Translations under genes and position numbers: made by a program
Part shown: positions 1 through 10,957 of the stretch, one piece after another
Layout: each line of letters starts with the position of its first letter
Position numbering within the stretch: the stretch's first letter is position 1
Assembly (NCBI GenBank): GCA_022841905.1
Contig: JALHQO010000002.1
Location: 248,001 to 312,000, forward strand
Length of the DNA stretch: 64,000 bases
Direction of reading: 5' to 3'
From: Hyphomonadaceae bacterium
GTDB lineage: Bacteria; Pseudomonadota; Alphaproteobacteria; Caulobacterales; Aquidulcibacteraceae
Notes under the pieces: model-generated
Told to the model about the DNA's origin: nothing
Databases searched by the model: none
Seen by the model: only the letters and a program-made list of their open reading frames with translations

Positions 1-362
1 GCTGGCAAACGCCGCTCGCGTACATGCGCCGCACGGCGCTTGAAGACGTCGAGCTGCGCGGGAAGCTGATCAAGAAGGGCGACAAGGTCGTCATGTGGTA
101 CGTTTCGGGCAATCGCGACGAAGAAGTGATCCCGAACGCCGATGCGTTCGATATCGAACGTGAAAATGTGCGCCGGCATCTCTCCTTCGGCTTTGGCATT
201 CATCGCTGCGTTGGCAATCGCTTGGGCGAAATGCAACTCCGCATCGTCTGGGAAGAGTTCCTCAAGCGCTTCGATCACATCGAAGTTATGGGGGAACCCA
301 AGCGCGTTTATTCCTCGTTCGTGAAGGGCTACGAGACGCTGCCGGTTCGCATCGCAGGCTAA
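1..362 (+). CDS. Cytochrome P450, C-terminal fragment (cut by window edge)
   Basis: This is the last ~119 residues of a cytochrome P450 monooxygenase whose 5' part lies before the window; the reading frame is already open at base 3. The heme-binding loop is visible as [10 protein letters not shown], with Cys as the axial heme thiolate ligand, followed by the helix L segment [16 protein letters not shown]. Upstream, [18 protein letters not shown] matches the usual P450 stretch where the protein wraps the heme. The C-terminus is complete. Substrate cannot be told from this part, and P450s need a redox partner that is not seen here. Confidence 0.93.
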   Translation, partial: WQTPLAYMRRTALEDVELRGKLIKKGDKVVMWYVSGNRDEEVIPNADAFDIERENVRRHLSFGFGIHRCVGNRLGEMQLRIVWEEFLKRFDHIEVMGEPKRVYSSFVKGYETLPVRIAG

Positions 363-443
363 AGCGCGGCCTGGGCGCAACACTGCCGCAAGCGCCTCAG
401 ACCAGCCGGGAACACGGCCCTAAAGGGCGCGTTTGCCGCTGGA

Positions 444-1082
444 ATGATCGGCCGCTTTGCCCCCAGCGCTTACGTCGCATCCCCTCAAGCCGCCTATACG
501 GGCGGGCTGAGCGGCGTGTTCGATGAGCTCGACAACAACGTTAACCGCGAAAGCGAACTAGAAGGCGTGCGCCTCGGTGTTTTGGTGAGCGCTGTCGGGC
601 GCCGCGCGTACGGCCCGTTGCTGCTGCTCATCGGCCTTATCTCGATTTCGCCGGCCACCATTCTGCCGGGCATGACCTCGATCGCCGCATTTGTGACGCT
701 GCTGGTCGCGGCGCAGATGGCGGTTGGGCTGCAGCGTCCGTGGCTGCCGAAGCGTGTACTCGACATCAAAGTCCCGCGCCGCATGCTGTTCGAGTTTCTG
801 GATCGGACACGTCCGCGCGTCGAAGCGCTCGATGGTGGGTTGCTGCGTGAGCGCTGGACGTTTTTGACCGTGCCGCTGGTCGTAAACTTGGTGGCGCTGT
901 GCGTGACGGCGGCGGCGCTGATCACGTTTCCGCTGTCGCTCATCCCGTTTGCGCCCGTGGCGCCGGGGCTCGCTGTGGTGCTGTTCGGTCTCGGCATGAC
1001 GGCGCGTGACGGCTTGTGGCTGTGCGTCGGTGTTGCGCTGACGGCTCTGGTGTTTGCGTTCACCGCGCCGCTCCTGTTCTGA
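444..1082 (+). CDS. ExoD-family membrane protein, copy 1
   Basis: A 212-residue integral membrane protein of the ExoD family, named after a Rhizobium exopolysaccharide-synthesis locus; its biochemical role is unknown. The family core SAVGRRAYGPLLLLIGLI is at about residues 50-67, followed by further hydrophobic segments and the end motif GLGMTARDGLWL. Its stop overlaps the start of a second ExoD gene (TGATG), so the two are probably translated together. The N-terminal ~30 residues are poorly typical and the RBS before 444 is weak, so the true start may be internal. Confidence 0.85.
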   Translation: MIGRFAPSAYVASPQAAYTGGLSGVFDELDNNVNRESELEGVRLGVLVSAVGRRAYGPLLLLIGLISISPATILPGMTSIAAFVTLLVAAQMAVGLQRPWLPKRVLDIKVPRRMLFEFLDRTRPRVEALDGGLLRERWTFLTVPLVVNLVALCVTAAALITFPLSLIPFAPVAPGLAVVLFGLGMTARDGLWLCVGVALTALVFAFTAPLLF

Positions 1083-1723
1083 TGGCGACGATTGACCGGC
1101 GCCGAGGCAAGCGCCCAAAAGGGCGCATGGAAGAGCGCGAGCCCGACAATCTCAGCGAAGTGCTGAACGATATCGAACAGACAGCCGACGCTCACCCGGA
1201 GTCGAAGCCGCTCACGCTTGGTGATTTGCTGGACTCGGTAGGGCGGCGCTCGTACGGGCCGCTGCTGCTTCTGATTGGCTTGTTTGCGATCTCTCCCGCC
1301 ACGGCTTTGCCTTTGATGACGTGGGCTACAGCTGTGCTCACTCTGGTCGTCGCCGGCCAAATGGCAGTCGGCCTGCCGAATATCTGGCTGCCGAAAGCGG
1401 CGCGCAACATCCGCATCGGTCGCCGCACCGTGCACGATAGCGTCGAGAAGAGCCGACCCGCCGCACGCTGGATCGATCATCTGCTGCGCAAGCGGCTCGA
1501 ATTTCTGAGCAAGCCGCCATTCGTGAACATCGTCGCGCTCTGCGTCATCGCCGCCGCGCTTATCACGTTCCCGCTCGGCCTCGTCCCGCTTCTCCCCCTT
1601 ATCCCCGGTATCGCCATAGTCGCCTTCGGCCTTGGCATGACCGCGCGCGACGGGGTTTGGCTGCTGCTCGGCACGCTCACTGTCGGCGGCGCCTTCTGGC
1701 TCGCGATACCGCGCCTTTTCTAG
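1082..1723 (+). CDS. ExoD-family membrane protein, copy 2
   Basis: A 213-residue paralogue of the preceding gene, sharing the ExoD signature (SVGRRSYGPLLLLIGLFAIS) and the closing GLGMTARDGVWLLLG. The chosen ATG at 1082 overlaps the previous stop (TGATG), which favours translational coupling; an in-frame ATG at 1127 is an alternative. The pair looks like a tandem duplication that has diverged: the membrane core is well kept while the N-terminal cytoplasmic part differs. Role beyond the exopolysaccharide association of the family is unknown. Confidence 0.85.
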   Translation: MATIDRRRGKRPKGRMEEREPDNLSEVLNDIEQTADAHPESKPLTLGDLLDSVGRRSYGPLLLLIGLFAISPATALPLMTWATAVLTLVVAGQMAVGLPNIWLPKAARNIRIGRRTVHDSVEKSRPAARWIDHLLRKRLEFLSKPPFVNIVALCVIAAALITFPLGLVPLLPLIPGIAIVAFGLGMTARDGVWLLLGTLTVGGAFWLAIPRLF

Positions 1724-4258
<2,535 letters not shown>

Positions 4259-4419
4259 GGGGTAAGTTTCGGGGGCCGAAGCCGTCTTGAGCAACGCGCA
4301 GAGAAGTCAGCGGATTTTTTATGCGCCCGAGTCACCTAGGCGCACCATTTCCTAGTCGAGCGCGCAGTTTTTCGCGGGTGTCATCAGCGGAGTGGGGAGC
4401 GACGCGCTGAGGGTCGCCG

Positions 4420-5184
4420 TCAGGCCTCGCCCCAAATTTCCGTCGCTGTGTCGACGACGTGTTTCAGCTTCCGCCATTGGGCGTCTTCGCTGATGTCGTT
4501 GCCGTGAACCGTGCTGGAGAAGCCGCATTGCGGGCTGAGGCAGAGGTTTTCGAGCGGCACGTGCTGCGCTGCTTCTTCGACGCGGTTGATCAGTTCCCGC
4601 ATCGGCTCGAGTTCGGCGCGCTTTGATGTGACAAGGCCGAGGACCACGGTTTTGTTACGCGGCACGAACCGCAGCGGCGAAAAGCCGCCTGAGCGTTCGT
4701 CATCATATTCGAGGAAGTAGCCGTCGACATTGAGTTCGTTGAAGAGGACGTCGGCGACCGGCTCGTAGCTGCCTTCCGCGAACCACGTGCTGCGGAAATT
4801 GCCGCGGCAGAGATGGATGCAAACCGTGAGGTCGCTTGGCTTGTTCCGTAAAGCGGCATTGATCAGGGCGGCGTAGGTGCGCGGCAGCTCGTCGGGGTCG
4901 TCGCCGCGATCGAGCGCGCCTTGGCGCATCTTGGAATCGCAGAGATAAGCGAGATTAGTGTCGTCAAGCTGGATGTAGCGGCAGCCAGCGCTATAGAGCG
5001 CGGCGATTTCGTCGCGAAAGCATTGCGCTAGATCCTCAAAGAAGAGGTCAAGGTCGGGATAGGATTTGATATCGATGGCGGCGCGGCCGCCGCGGAAATG
5101 CACCATGGTGGGCGATGGGATGGTGACCTTGGGTGTGCGGGTTACGTGCTGCTTCAGGAAGTTGAAGTACGCCCTATCGGCCAT
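4420..5184 (-). pseudogene. MetE-like (cobalamin-independent methionine synthase II family) protein lacking the N-terminal part
   Basis: The 254-residue product matches the C-terminal two-thirds of the MetE-like family: RTPKVTIPSPTMVHFRGG, QLDDTNLAYLCD and LENLCLSPQCGFSS are characteristic. Likely zinc ligands are present: His and Cys in IHLCRGN, a Glu near NELNVDGYFLEY and Cys in SPQCGF. Family members are usually about 370 residues, so roughly the first 110 are missing. The frame upstream of the ATG at 5184 is closed by a stop within 20 nt, and the DNA just beyond (5200-5270) is unusually AT-rich. It is called broken because the missing part helps form the active-site barrel. Some short homologues may be functional, so this remains uncertain. 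Confidence 0.6.
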
Positions 5185-5359
5185 GCAAGGCGCTATAAAT
5201 CAGAATATTTTCGTAGGCGCTCGGGCGGATCACCTAAGCTGAGCCTACATTATAAGATTATCTATCTCACGCGCGAGATGAAGCGCCGCGATGTGCGTTA
5301 TGGTCTTGAGACAATGTGCATTGGCGGCGGCCAGGGCCTCGCGGCAATATTCGAACGCG

Positions 5360-6454
5360 CTAGCTGACGCCCCAGCTCGCGAGCGCCGCGCGCCCGCCTT
5401 CGCCGGGTTTCGCCATCGGACCCTGCACCGCACCGGGTGTGCGCGAGAAGCGGGGCGCGGGCGCCGGCTGGCGCATGCCGTTGACCTCAACGAACATTTC
5501 GCGCGCGACCGCATGCGGATCGTTGAGGCTTTCTTCGACAGTGTGCACCGCGCTGATGCAGGCATCGAGCGGTTCAAGCAAAGCCAACCACTCGGCGCGT
5601 GGCTTCGACGCGAACTTGCGTTCAAGCAGAGCGGACAACTCCGCCCAGAACACCGGGTCGCGCTGCTGATAGTGTGCGTAGTCTTGCACCTGCATCGCCT
5701 CCAGGAAACGCGCGTAAAACTGCGGCTCGAGCGCGCCGACTGCGATGTAGCGGCCGTCGGCGCAGGCGTAGCAGCGATAGAAGGGCGCCGCACCGGAGAG
5801 GAGATTTGCATCGGGGTCTCGGGCCAACGAGCCCGTTGCGAGTGCGCCGAAAACCATGCCCATCAACGACGTTGAGCCGTCCACGATGGCCGCGTCCACG
5901 ATCTGTCCCTTGCCGGAGCGGGCGCGCTCGAACAGCGCGGCAACGATCCCGAATGCGAGATAAAGCGCGCCGCCACCGAAGTCGCCCAGCAGATTGAGCG
6001 GCGCGCGCGGCGGTGATTTGCCGTCATCGATGGCGTCAAGCGCGCCGACCATGCCGAGATAGTTGATGTCGTGGCCGGCCGTCAGCGCTTGTGGCCCAGT
6101 TTGGCCATAGCCGGTCATGCGTGCGTAAATGAGCGCAGAGTTTGCCGCCATGAGTGGTTCCGGCCCCAGGCACAATCGCTCCATTACGCCGGGCCGGTTG
6201 CCTTCGATCAGCACATCCGCCTGCGCCGCCGCTCGCGCAGCAATCGCGCAGTCTTCCTCTTTTTTCAGATCGAGCACGAGCGATGGTCGTCCGCGTTGCA
6301 GCACCGCGTTCGGCCCGGTGCCGGCAACACCGCTCGGCCGATCGATGCGGACGACATCGGCGCCCATGTCGGAGAGAAGCATTGCGCAGAAGGGGCCGGG
6401 CCCGATGCTGGCAAACTCCAGCACCCGAACGCCCACTAACGGGCCGGTTGTCAT
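5360..6454 (-). CDS. Family III CoA-transferase / alpha-methylacyl-CoA racemase-like
   Basis: A 364-residue CaiB/BaiF-type enzyme. It opens with GPLVGVRVLEFASIGPGPFCAMLLSDMGADVVRID, broken here as GPLVGVRVLEFAS then IGPGPFCAMLLSDMGADVV, the classic CoA-binding start. GHDINYLGMVG and GDFGGGALYLAFGI carry the His and Asp expected for the alpha-methylacyl-CoA racemase subgroup, so a role in epimerising 2-methyl-branched acyl-CoAs is more likely than CoA transfer. The ATG at 6454 is preferred over an in-frame start at 6502, because the added 16 residues are unlike the family. It is transcribed divergently from the his operon. Confidence 0.88.
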   Translation of the reverse strand: MTTGPLVGVRVLEFASIGPGPFCAMLLSDMGADVVRIDRPSGVAGTGPNAVLQRGRPSLVLDLKKEEDCAIAARAAAQADVLIEGNRPGVMERLCLGPEPLMAANSALIYARMTGYGQTGPQALTAGHDINYLGMVGALDAIDDGKSPPRAPLNLLGDFGGGALYLAFGIVAALFERARSGKGQIVDAAIVDGSTSLMGMVFGALATGSLARDPDANLLSGAAPFYRCYACADGRYIAVGALEPQFYARFLEAMQVQDYAHYQQRDPVFWAELSALLERKFASKPRAEWLALLEPLDACISAVHTVEESLNDPHAVAREMFVEVNGMRQPAPAPRFSRTPGAVQGPMAKPGEGGRAALASWGVS

Positions 6455-6588
6455 TCTTAGTCTCCGGACATCAAGGGGTCGCCGTACCCGGTCGTTTATC
6501 AATGGCGGGTCGCCGACGCCATGAGGCGGACCGGGCGGTCGTGGCGCAGCTTTAGAGCCGGATGCGACGTCTTGGCGGGCGCACGCAG

Positions 6589-6617
6589 TTGACGAGCCTT
6601 GGAGTGTCGCCCTAAGT
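6589..6617 (+). promoter_or_regulatory. Possible promoter of the his leader and operon
   Basis: TTGACG at 6589-6594 is a good -35 hexamer. Seventeen nt later CTAAGT (6612-6617) is only a poor -10 match. It would start transcription about 20 nt before the leader ORF, which is a sensible position. Confidence 0.35.
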
Positions 6618-6642
6618 GGATGACCTGAGGACGCCTAGAGAT

Positions 6643-6759
6643 ATGCGCACTGCCGCCCAGTCCATGACCATTGCGAGCCCCGCCCGGGGTGCGCTGGAGC
6701 ATGCATTTGGCGTCCATCACCATCATGGCCACGCCGCGCATCACGCGCCGCGACATTGA
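6643..6759 (+). CDS. hisL: Histidine-rich leader peptide of the his operon
   Basis: A 38-codon ORF (31 codons if the in-frame ATG at 6664 is used) lying 110 nt before hisG. Nine of its last 26 codons are His, in the pattern E-H-AFGV-HHHH-G-H-AA-HH-APR-H and then stop, which chance does not easily give. A GAGGA lies 11 nt before the ATG at 6643. The stop codon touches a 10-bp inverted repeat that closes a branched RNA structure before hisG. This is what a ribosome-mediated his attenuator looks like: low charged tRNA-His would stall the ribosome in the His run. Similar leaders are well known in enterobacteria (HisL); homology with those is not claimed here. Confidence 0.75.
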   Translation: MRTAAQSMTIASPARGALEHAFGVHHHHGHAAHHAPRH

Positions 6760-6830
6760 AGCTCTGACCCGTCGTTAAACGGAAAGAGCGAAAGCGCCGG
6801 AGCGCTGTTCGCCGTCAGAGCTTTGAATTT
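6759..6830 (+). promoter_or_regulatory. Candidate his attenuator RNA structure
   Basis: AAGCTCTGAC (6759-6768) and GTCAGAGCTT (6814-6823) form a perfect 10-bp stem. Inside it lie two further hairpins: CCGT/ACGG (6769-6782) and GCGAAAGCGC/GCGCTGTTCGC with one bulge (6788-6812). The stem is followed by TTGAATTT, a weak U-rich tail. The leader stop codon abuts the 5' strand, so a ribosome finishing the leader would melt it, while one stalled in the His run would not. Confidence 0.5.
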
Positions 6831-6836
6831 CGCCTT

Positions 6837-6854
6837 GGGCGCGACTTTGCGCCC
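6837..6854 (+). promoter_or_regulatory. Hairpin just before the hisG ribosome-binding site
   Basis: GGGCGC (6837-6842) pairs perfectly with GCGCCC (6849-6854) around a GACTTT loop. It ends 15 nt before the hisG ATG, next to the weak purine stretch GAGTGAG. It could be part of the leader control by masking or setting off the RBS, but it has no U-tract and is not a terminator by itself. Confidence 0.35.
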
Positions 6855-6869
6855 GCGTGAGTGAGCACC

Positions 6870-7748
6870 ATGAATTCCCAGCGTTTGCACATCGCCATTC
6901 AAAAGAGCGGCCGCTTGGCCGAGCGTAGTCTCGAGCTCATCGGCTCGGCGGGATACCGGCTGACCAAAAGCGCCAGCGATCTCGCCTATAGCGCCGAGAA
7001 CGCGCCGATCGATTTATGGTGTTTGCGCGATGACGATATACCGACCTTCGTGGCTGACGGCGTCGCCGATCTTGGCATTGTCGGCCGCAATGTGCTGGCC
7101 GAGCGCGCGGCTGGCGGCGGCAACGGTCTGCACGAAGTGATGGCGCTGGGGTTCGGCCGCTGCCGTCTCTCGATCGCCACGCCAGCCGGCTTCGATTATC
7201 GCGGACCGCAATCGCTGCAGGGTCTGCGCATCGCAACGACCTACCCGAATTTGCTCGCGCGCTATCTGGCGGAGGCGGACATCGAAGCGGGCATCGTCAC
7301 CATGCGTGGGGCGGTGGAGGTGGCGCCACGGTTGAAACTGGCGGACGCCATCTGCGACCTGGTCTCCACAGGCGCGACCCTCGAGGCCAACGGGCTCGTC
7401 GCGCAGACGACCATTCTTGAAAGCGAGGCCGTGCTGGTGCGCTCGACGCGGAAGCTCGACGCCGGGGTGGAGCGTGTCGCGGAAAGCCTGGAGTCACGCT
7501 TTCGCGGCGTCGCCGCATCGCAGGATGCGAAATACGTGATGATGAATGCGCCGCGCTCGGCGTTGGCGCGGATTGCGGAGATTCTCCCCGGCGCTGGAGC
7601 GCCGACGGTGCTTGCGCTGGCGGGGCGCGACGACTTAGTCGCCGTGCACGCGGTCTGTCAGGAATCTGTGTTCTGGGAAACGCTTGAGGCGCTGAAGGAA
7701 GCGGGCGCTTCCGCGATCCTTGTGCTGCCCATCGAGAAGATGATGTGA
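6870..7748 (+). CDS. hisG: ATP phosphoribosyltransferase (long form)
   Basis: HisG catalyses the first step of histidine synthesis, joining ATP and PRPP. The 292-residue length is that of the long form, which carries its own C-terminal regulatory domain (about residues 220-292, ending EAGASAILVLPIEKM) and does not need HisZ; no hisZ is seen nearby. Typical parts are LHIAIQKSGRL at the start, DDIPTFVADGVADLGIVG in the middle and ADAICDLVSTGATLEANGL in the PRPP region. ATG 6870 is preferred to the in-frame GTG at 6861. It is the first enzyme gene of the operon, behind the leader. Confidence 0.96.
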   Translation: MNSQRLHIAIQKSGRLAERSLELIGSAGYRLTKSASDLAYSAENAPIDLWCLRDDDIPTFVADGVADLGIVGRNVLAERAAGGGNGLHEVMALGFGRCRLSIATPAGFDYRGPQSLQGLRIATTYPNLLARYLAEADIEAGIVTMRGAVEVAPRLKLADAICDLVSTGATLEANGLVAQTTILESEAVLVRSTRKLDAGVERVAESLESRFRGVAASQDAKYVMMNAPRSALARIAEILPGAGAPTVLALAGRDDLVAVHAVCQESVFWETLEALKEAGASAILVLPIEKMM

Positions 7749-7755
7749 GGTCGCG

Positions 7756-9648
7756 ATGAAACGCTATGTCTGGAGCGACCTGAGCGAAACCGAGCGCCAG
7801 CGCATACTGGCGCGTCCCGATCAACGCTGCGCGCCGGAAGTGTCGGCACTCGTCGCGCAATTGTTCAATGAAGTGGCGGAGGAGGGCGAGGCAGGGCTGA
7901 CGCGCTGGGCGGTCAAGCTCGATCGTCAAGCGCCGGCAGTGCTTGAACTGGACGAAAGCGTCGTTGCAGCAGCGCGCGCAAAGCTTGCTCCCGAGGACCT
8001 CGACGCAATCGCCTTCGTTGTTGATCAAGTGCGCTTCTATCACGAGGCCACGAAGCCAAAGCCGCAGACCATCGAGAGCCTGCCGGGTGTGCGCACGCGC
8101 CTGGAATGGCGCCCGATTGAGACGTGCGGTCTTTATGTGCCGGCCGGCAGTGCGCCGCTGGTCTCGACCCTCATCATGTTGGCGGAGCCGGCGCGTGTTG
8201 CCGGTGTTGCGCAGCGCATTGTGGTGACGCCGCCTGGCGCGGACGGCCTGCCGCATCCCGCCATGATAGCGGGCGCGGCTGCGTGCGGTATTGAACGCCT
8301 TTGGATGATTGGCGGCGCGCAAGCGATTGCGGCGCTGGCGCTCGGCGTGTTTACGCCGAAAGCGCAAAAAATCTTCGGCCCCGGCAACAGCTATGTGGCG
8401 GAGGCCAAGCGCTATGCCGCTGGCTTGAGCGACGGCCCTGCCATCGATCTGCCCGCCGGCCCGAGCGAACTCATGGTGATCGCCGATCGTACTGCGAACG
8501 CGCGCTACGTCGCTGCCGATCTGCTGAGCCAAGCCGAGCACGACGCGGACGCCCAGGTCGTTCTGCTGTCCACGTCTGTTGAGTTGATCGGCGAGGTGGA
8601 GGCAGAGGTGGAGCGGCAGGTCTCCGGTCTTCCGCGCGAAGCGATCGCTCGGCGCTCGCTGGAGCAAGCGCGCTTTATTCGCGTTGGTACGCCCGAGGAA
8701 GCGGCTGATGTGGCCAATCTCTACGCCCCGGAGCACTTGTCGCTTCAGGTCGCCGAGCCTGAGACGCTGCTGCGTTCGATTGAGAATGCAGGCGCAGTGT
8801 TCGTTGGCGCGCTGAGTGCGGAGACGTTTGGCGATTATGTCGTGGGTCCAAGCCACGTTCTGCCAACAGATGCGGCGGCGAAAGCTTATGGCGGCGTCAG
8901 CGCGGCGTCGTTCATGAAGAGCTTCGCTGTTCAAACGGTGGATGCCGTGGGGGCCCGCGCACTTGCTGGCCCGGCCGCGCGGTTGGCGCGTCTAGAAGGG
9001 CTGGAGGCTCACGGGCGCGCCGCTGATGTCCGCATCGAGCACAATCAGCAACGCCCAACCGAAGCACCGATCCGGCGACGGCTTGGTGAAATCGTTCGCA
9101 AGACGAAGGAGACCGAGATTGTGGTCAGCGTCGATCTCGACCGCGCCGCGCCAGTGCGGATCTCGAGCGGTGTTGGCTTCTTCGATCACATGCTGGAGCA
9201 GGTTGCGCACCATGGCGGCTTCTCGCTCACGCTTTCCTGCACGGGCGATCTGCACATCGACGCACACCACAGCATCGAAGATTGCGCGATTGCCTTCGGG
9301 CAAGCGCTGAACGCCGCTCTGACCGATCGCCGCGGCATTGCCCGCTTTGGGTTCGTGTTGCCGATGGATGAGGCGGAAGCCAAGATCTCGATCGATCTTG
9401 GTGGGCGGCCGTATCTCGTGTTTGAGGGCGGCTTCACGGCCGCTGCGCTCGGCGCCTATCCGACCGAGATGACGGAGCACGTCTTTCGTTCGCTTTCGCA
9501 GGCGCTCGGCGCGACGATCCATGTGTCGGTGACCGGTCAGAATGATCACCACAAGACCGAAGCGTGCTTCAAAGCGCTCGGCCGTGCGTTGCGTCAGGCT
9601 ATCCGCATTGAAGGCGCGGAGCTGCCTTCGACCAAGGGCGTGATCTGA
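7756..9648 (+). CDS. hisDB: HisD-HisB fusion: histidinol dehydrogenase / imidazoleglycerol-phosphate dehydratase
   Basis: One uninterrupted 630-codon frame encodes two enzymes. Residues 1-426 are histidinol dehydrogenase (last two oxidations to histidine): SQAEHDADAQ carries the zinc-ligand Gln and His, APEHLSLQ the catalytic Glu-His, FGDYVVGPSHVLPT the zinc Asp, and LEGLEAHGR the final zinc His. After a linker of about 18 residues, residues 445-630 are the HisB dehydratase (step 6): RKTKETEI, GFFDHMLEQVAHHGGF, DAHHSIEDCAIAFG and GQNDHHKTEACFKA supply its metal ligands. Both active sites look complete. There is no stop, and no RBS or start at the join. hisD and hisB are usually separate; the well-known HisB fusion is to HisN. 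Confidence 0.95.
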   Translation: MKRYVWSDLSETERQRILARPDQRCAPEVSALVAQLFNEVAEEGEAGLTRWAVKLDRQAPAVLELDESVVAAARAKLAPEDLDAIAFVVDQVRFYHEATKPKPQTIESLPGVRTRLEWRPIETCGLYVPAGSAPLVSTLIMLAEPARVAGVAQRIVVTPPGADGLPHPAMIAGAAACGIERLWMIGGAQAIAALALGVFTPKAQKIFGPGNSYVAEAKRYAAGLSDGPAIDLPAGPSELMVIADRTANARYVAADLLSQAEHDADAQVVLLSTSVELIGEVEAEVERQVSGLPREAIARRSLEQARFIRVGTPEEAADVANLYAPEHLSLQVAEPETLLRSIENAGAVFVGALSAETFGDYVVGPSHVLPTDAAAKAYGGVSAASFMKSFAVQTVDAVGARALAGPAARLARLEGLEAHGRAADVRIEHNQQRPTEAPIRRRLGEIVRKTKETEIVVSVDLDRAAPVRISSGVGFFDHMLEQVAHHGGFSLTLSCTGDLHIDAHHSIEDCAIAFGQALNAALTDRRGIARFGFVLPMDEAEAKISIDLGGRPYLVFEGGFTAAALGAYPTEMTEHVFRSLSQALGATIHVSVTGQNDHHKTEACFKALGRALRQAIRIEGAELPSTKGVI

Positions 9649-10241
9649 TGGACGTCGCGGTGATCAAGCTCGGTGTGGGCAATACGGCCTCCGTCATGTT
9701 TGCGCTCGAGCGCCTGGGCGCGAAGGCGGTGTTGACCGACGACCCGGTCCGCATCGCAGAAGCGGAGCGCATGATATTGCCCGGCGTCGGCGCGGCGGCG
9801 GCGGCGATGCGCTTGCTCGATGGCGGCCTTCGCGACGTGTTGCGCGAATTTTCCCGGCCGCTGCTGGGTATCTGTCTCGGCCAGCAACTCTTGTATGACT
9901 ACAGTCAAGAGGGCGGGGTTGCCGGGCTTGGATTGTTGCCAGGCGAGGTCAGCGCACTCGAAGCGACGTCACAGCTGCCGACACCGCACATGGGCTGGAG
10001 CGCATTGCAGATCGATCGTGAGAATGCCTTGCTCGAAGGCGTCAATTCCGGCGACTACGCGTATTTCGTCCACTCCTTCGTCTGCCCTGTAGATGACGCC
10101 ACCGTCGCCACGGCAGATTACGGTCGCGCGTTCTCCGCCGCGGTTGCGCGCGGGAATCTGTTTGGATGTCAGTTCCATCCCGAACGTTCGGGCGCCGTTG
10201 GCGCGCGCGTTCTACGCAACTTCATTGGCCTGCCATGTTGA
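9648..10241 (+). CDS. hisH: Imidazole glycerol phosphate synthase, glutaminase subunit
   Basis: A 197-residue class I glutamine amidotransferase that makes ammonia for HisF. The nucleophile elbow GICLGQQLL has Cys76, and CQFHPERSG near residue 178 gives the catalytic His and Glu. LPGVGAAAAAM forms the oxyanion region. Its ATG shares one base with the hisDB stop (TGATG). It acts as a heterodimer with HisF, encoded two genes downstream. Confidence 0.96.
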   Translation: MDVAVIKLGVGNTASVMFALERLGAKAVLTDDPVRIAEAERMILPGVGAAAAAMRLLDGGLRDVLREFSRPLLGICLGQQLLYDYSQEGGVAGLGLLPGEVSALEATSQLPTPHMGWSALQIDRENALLEGVNSGDYAYFVHSFVCPVDDATVATADYGRAFSAAVARGNLFGCQFHPERSGAVGARVLRNFIGLPC

Positions 10242-10957
10242 TCTACCCCGCCATCGATTTGCGCGAGGGGGCGTGTGTACGCCTGATGCAAGGCCGCTTC
10301 GACGCGGTCACCGATTACGGCGACCCCTTCGCGCAATTGCGCCAATTCGCCGATGCCGGCGCGACCTGGATGCATATCGTTGATCTTGACGGCGCGCGCT
10401 TGGGCCAACCGGTTCAAGGCGAGCTGATTGCGCGTTTGGCAAAGGAGACCCGCCTCCGCGTCCAGTGCGGCGGCGGCGTGCGCGCGCGCGAAGATGTTGA
10501 GACGCTGCTCAGTGCTGGTGTGGCGCGCGTTGTTGTCGGCTCGGTCGCTGTGCGTAAGCCAGACGAGGCGCGTGAGTGGCTCCACGCATTCGGGCCGGAG
10601 CGCATCTGCATTGCGTTGGATGTGCGTGCGTCCGATCAGGGTTGGCGCGTAGCGGCGGATGGCTGGGCCGCTGATGGCGGCAAGACGTTGGAAGACGTGC
10701 TTGGGAACTTCGCCCCGGGCGAGTTACGCCATGCGCTTGTCACTGACATTGCGCGTGACGGCGCGCTGAGCGGTCCAAACTTCGGCCTCATGCAAGCCTT
10801 CCGTGCGCTGCGACCCGAAATCGCTCTGCAGGCGTCAGGCGGTGTATCAACGCTCGCCGATCTGGCTGCGCTGAAAAGCGCTGGCGCGAGCGCCGCCATC
10901 GTAGGCCGCGCGCTCTATGAGAAGCGCTTCACTTTGGAGGACGCTCTTGCCCTCTAA
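10235..10957 (+). CDS. hisA: ProFAR isomerase
   Basis: A 240-residue TIM barrel catalysing the Amadori isomerisation of ProFAR to PRFAR (step 4). It begins MLIYPAIDLREGACVRLMQG with the catalytic Asp in AIDL; the second Asp is in VTDIARDGALSGPNFGL near residue 170. Phosphate-binding glycines lie in CGGGVRA and SGGVSTLADL. The ATG at 10235 overlaps hisH by 7 nt. Confidence 0.96.
   Translation: MLIYPAIDLREGACVRLMQGRFDAVTDYGDPFAQLRQFADAGATWMHIVDLDGARLGQPVQGELIARLAKETRLRVQCGGGVRAREDVETLLSAGVARVVVGSVAVRKPDEAREWLHAFGPERICIALDVRASDQGWRVAADGWAADGGKTLEDVLGNFAPGELRHALVTDIARDGALSGPNFGLMQAFRALRPEIALQASGGVSTLADLAALKSAGASAAIVGRALYEKRFTLEDALAL

Noticed and set aside
6499-6756. Minus-strand open frame opposite the his leader
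   Set aside because: Arg-rich, no RBS, no recognisable product; best explained as the antisense of the leader region.
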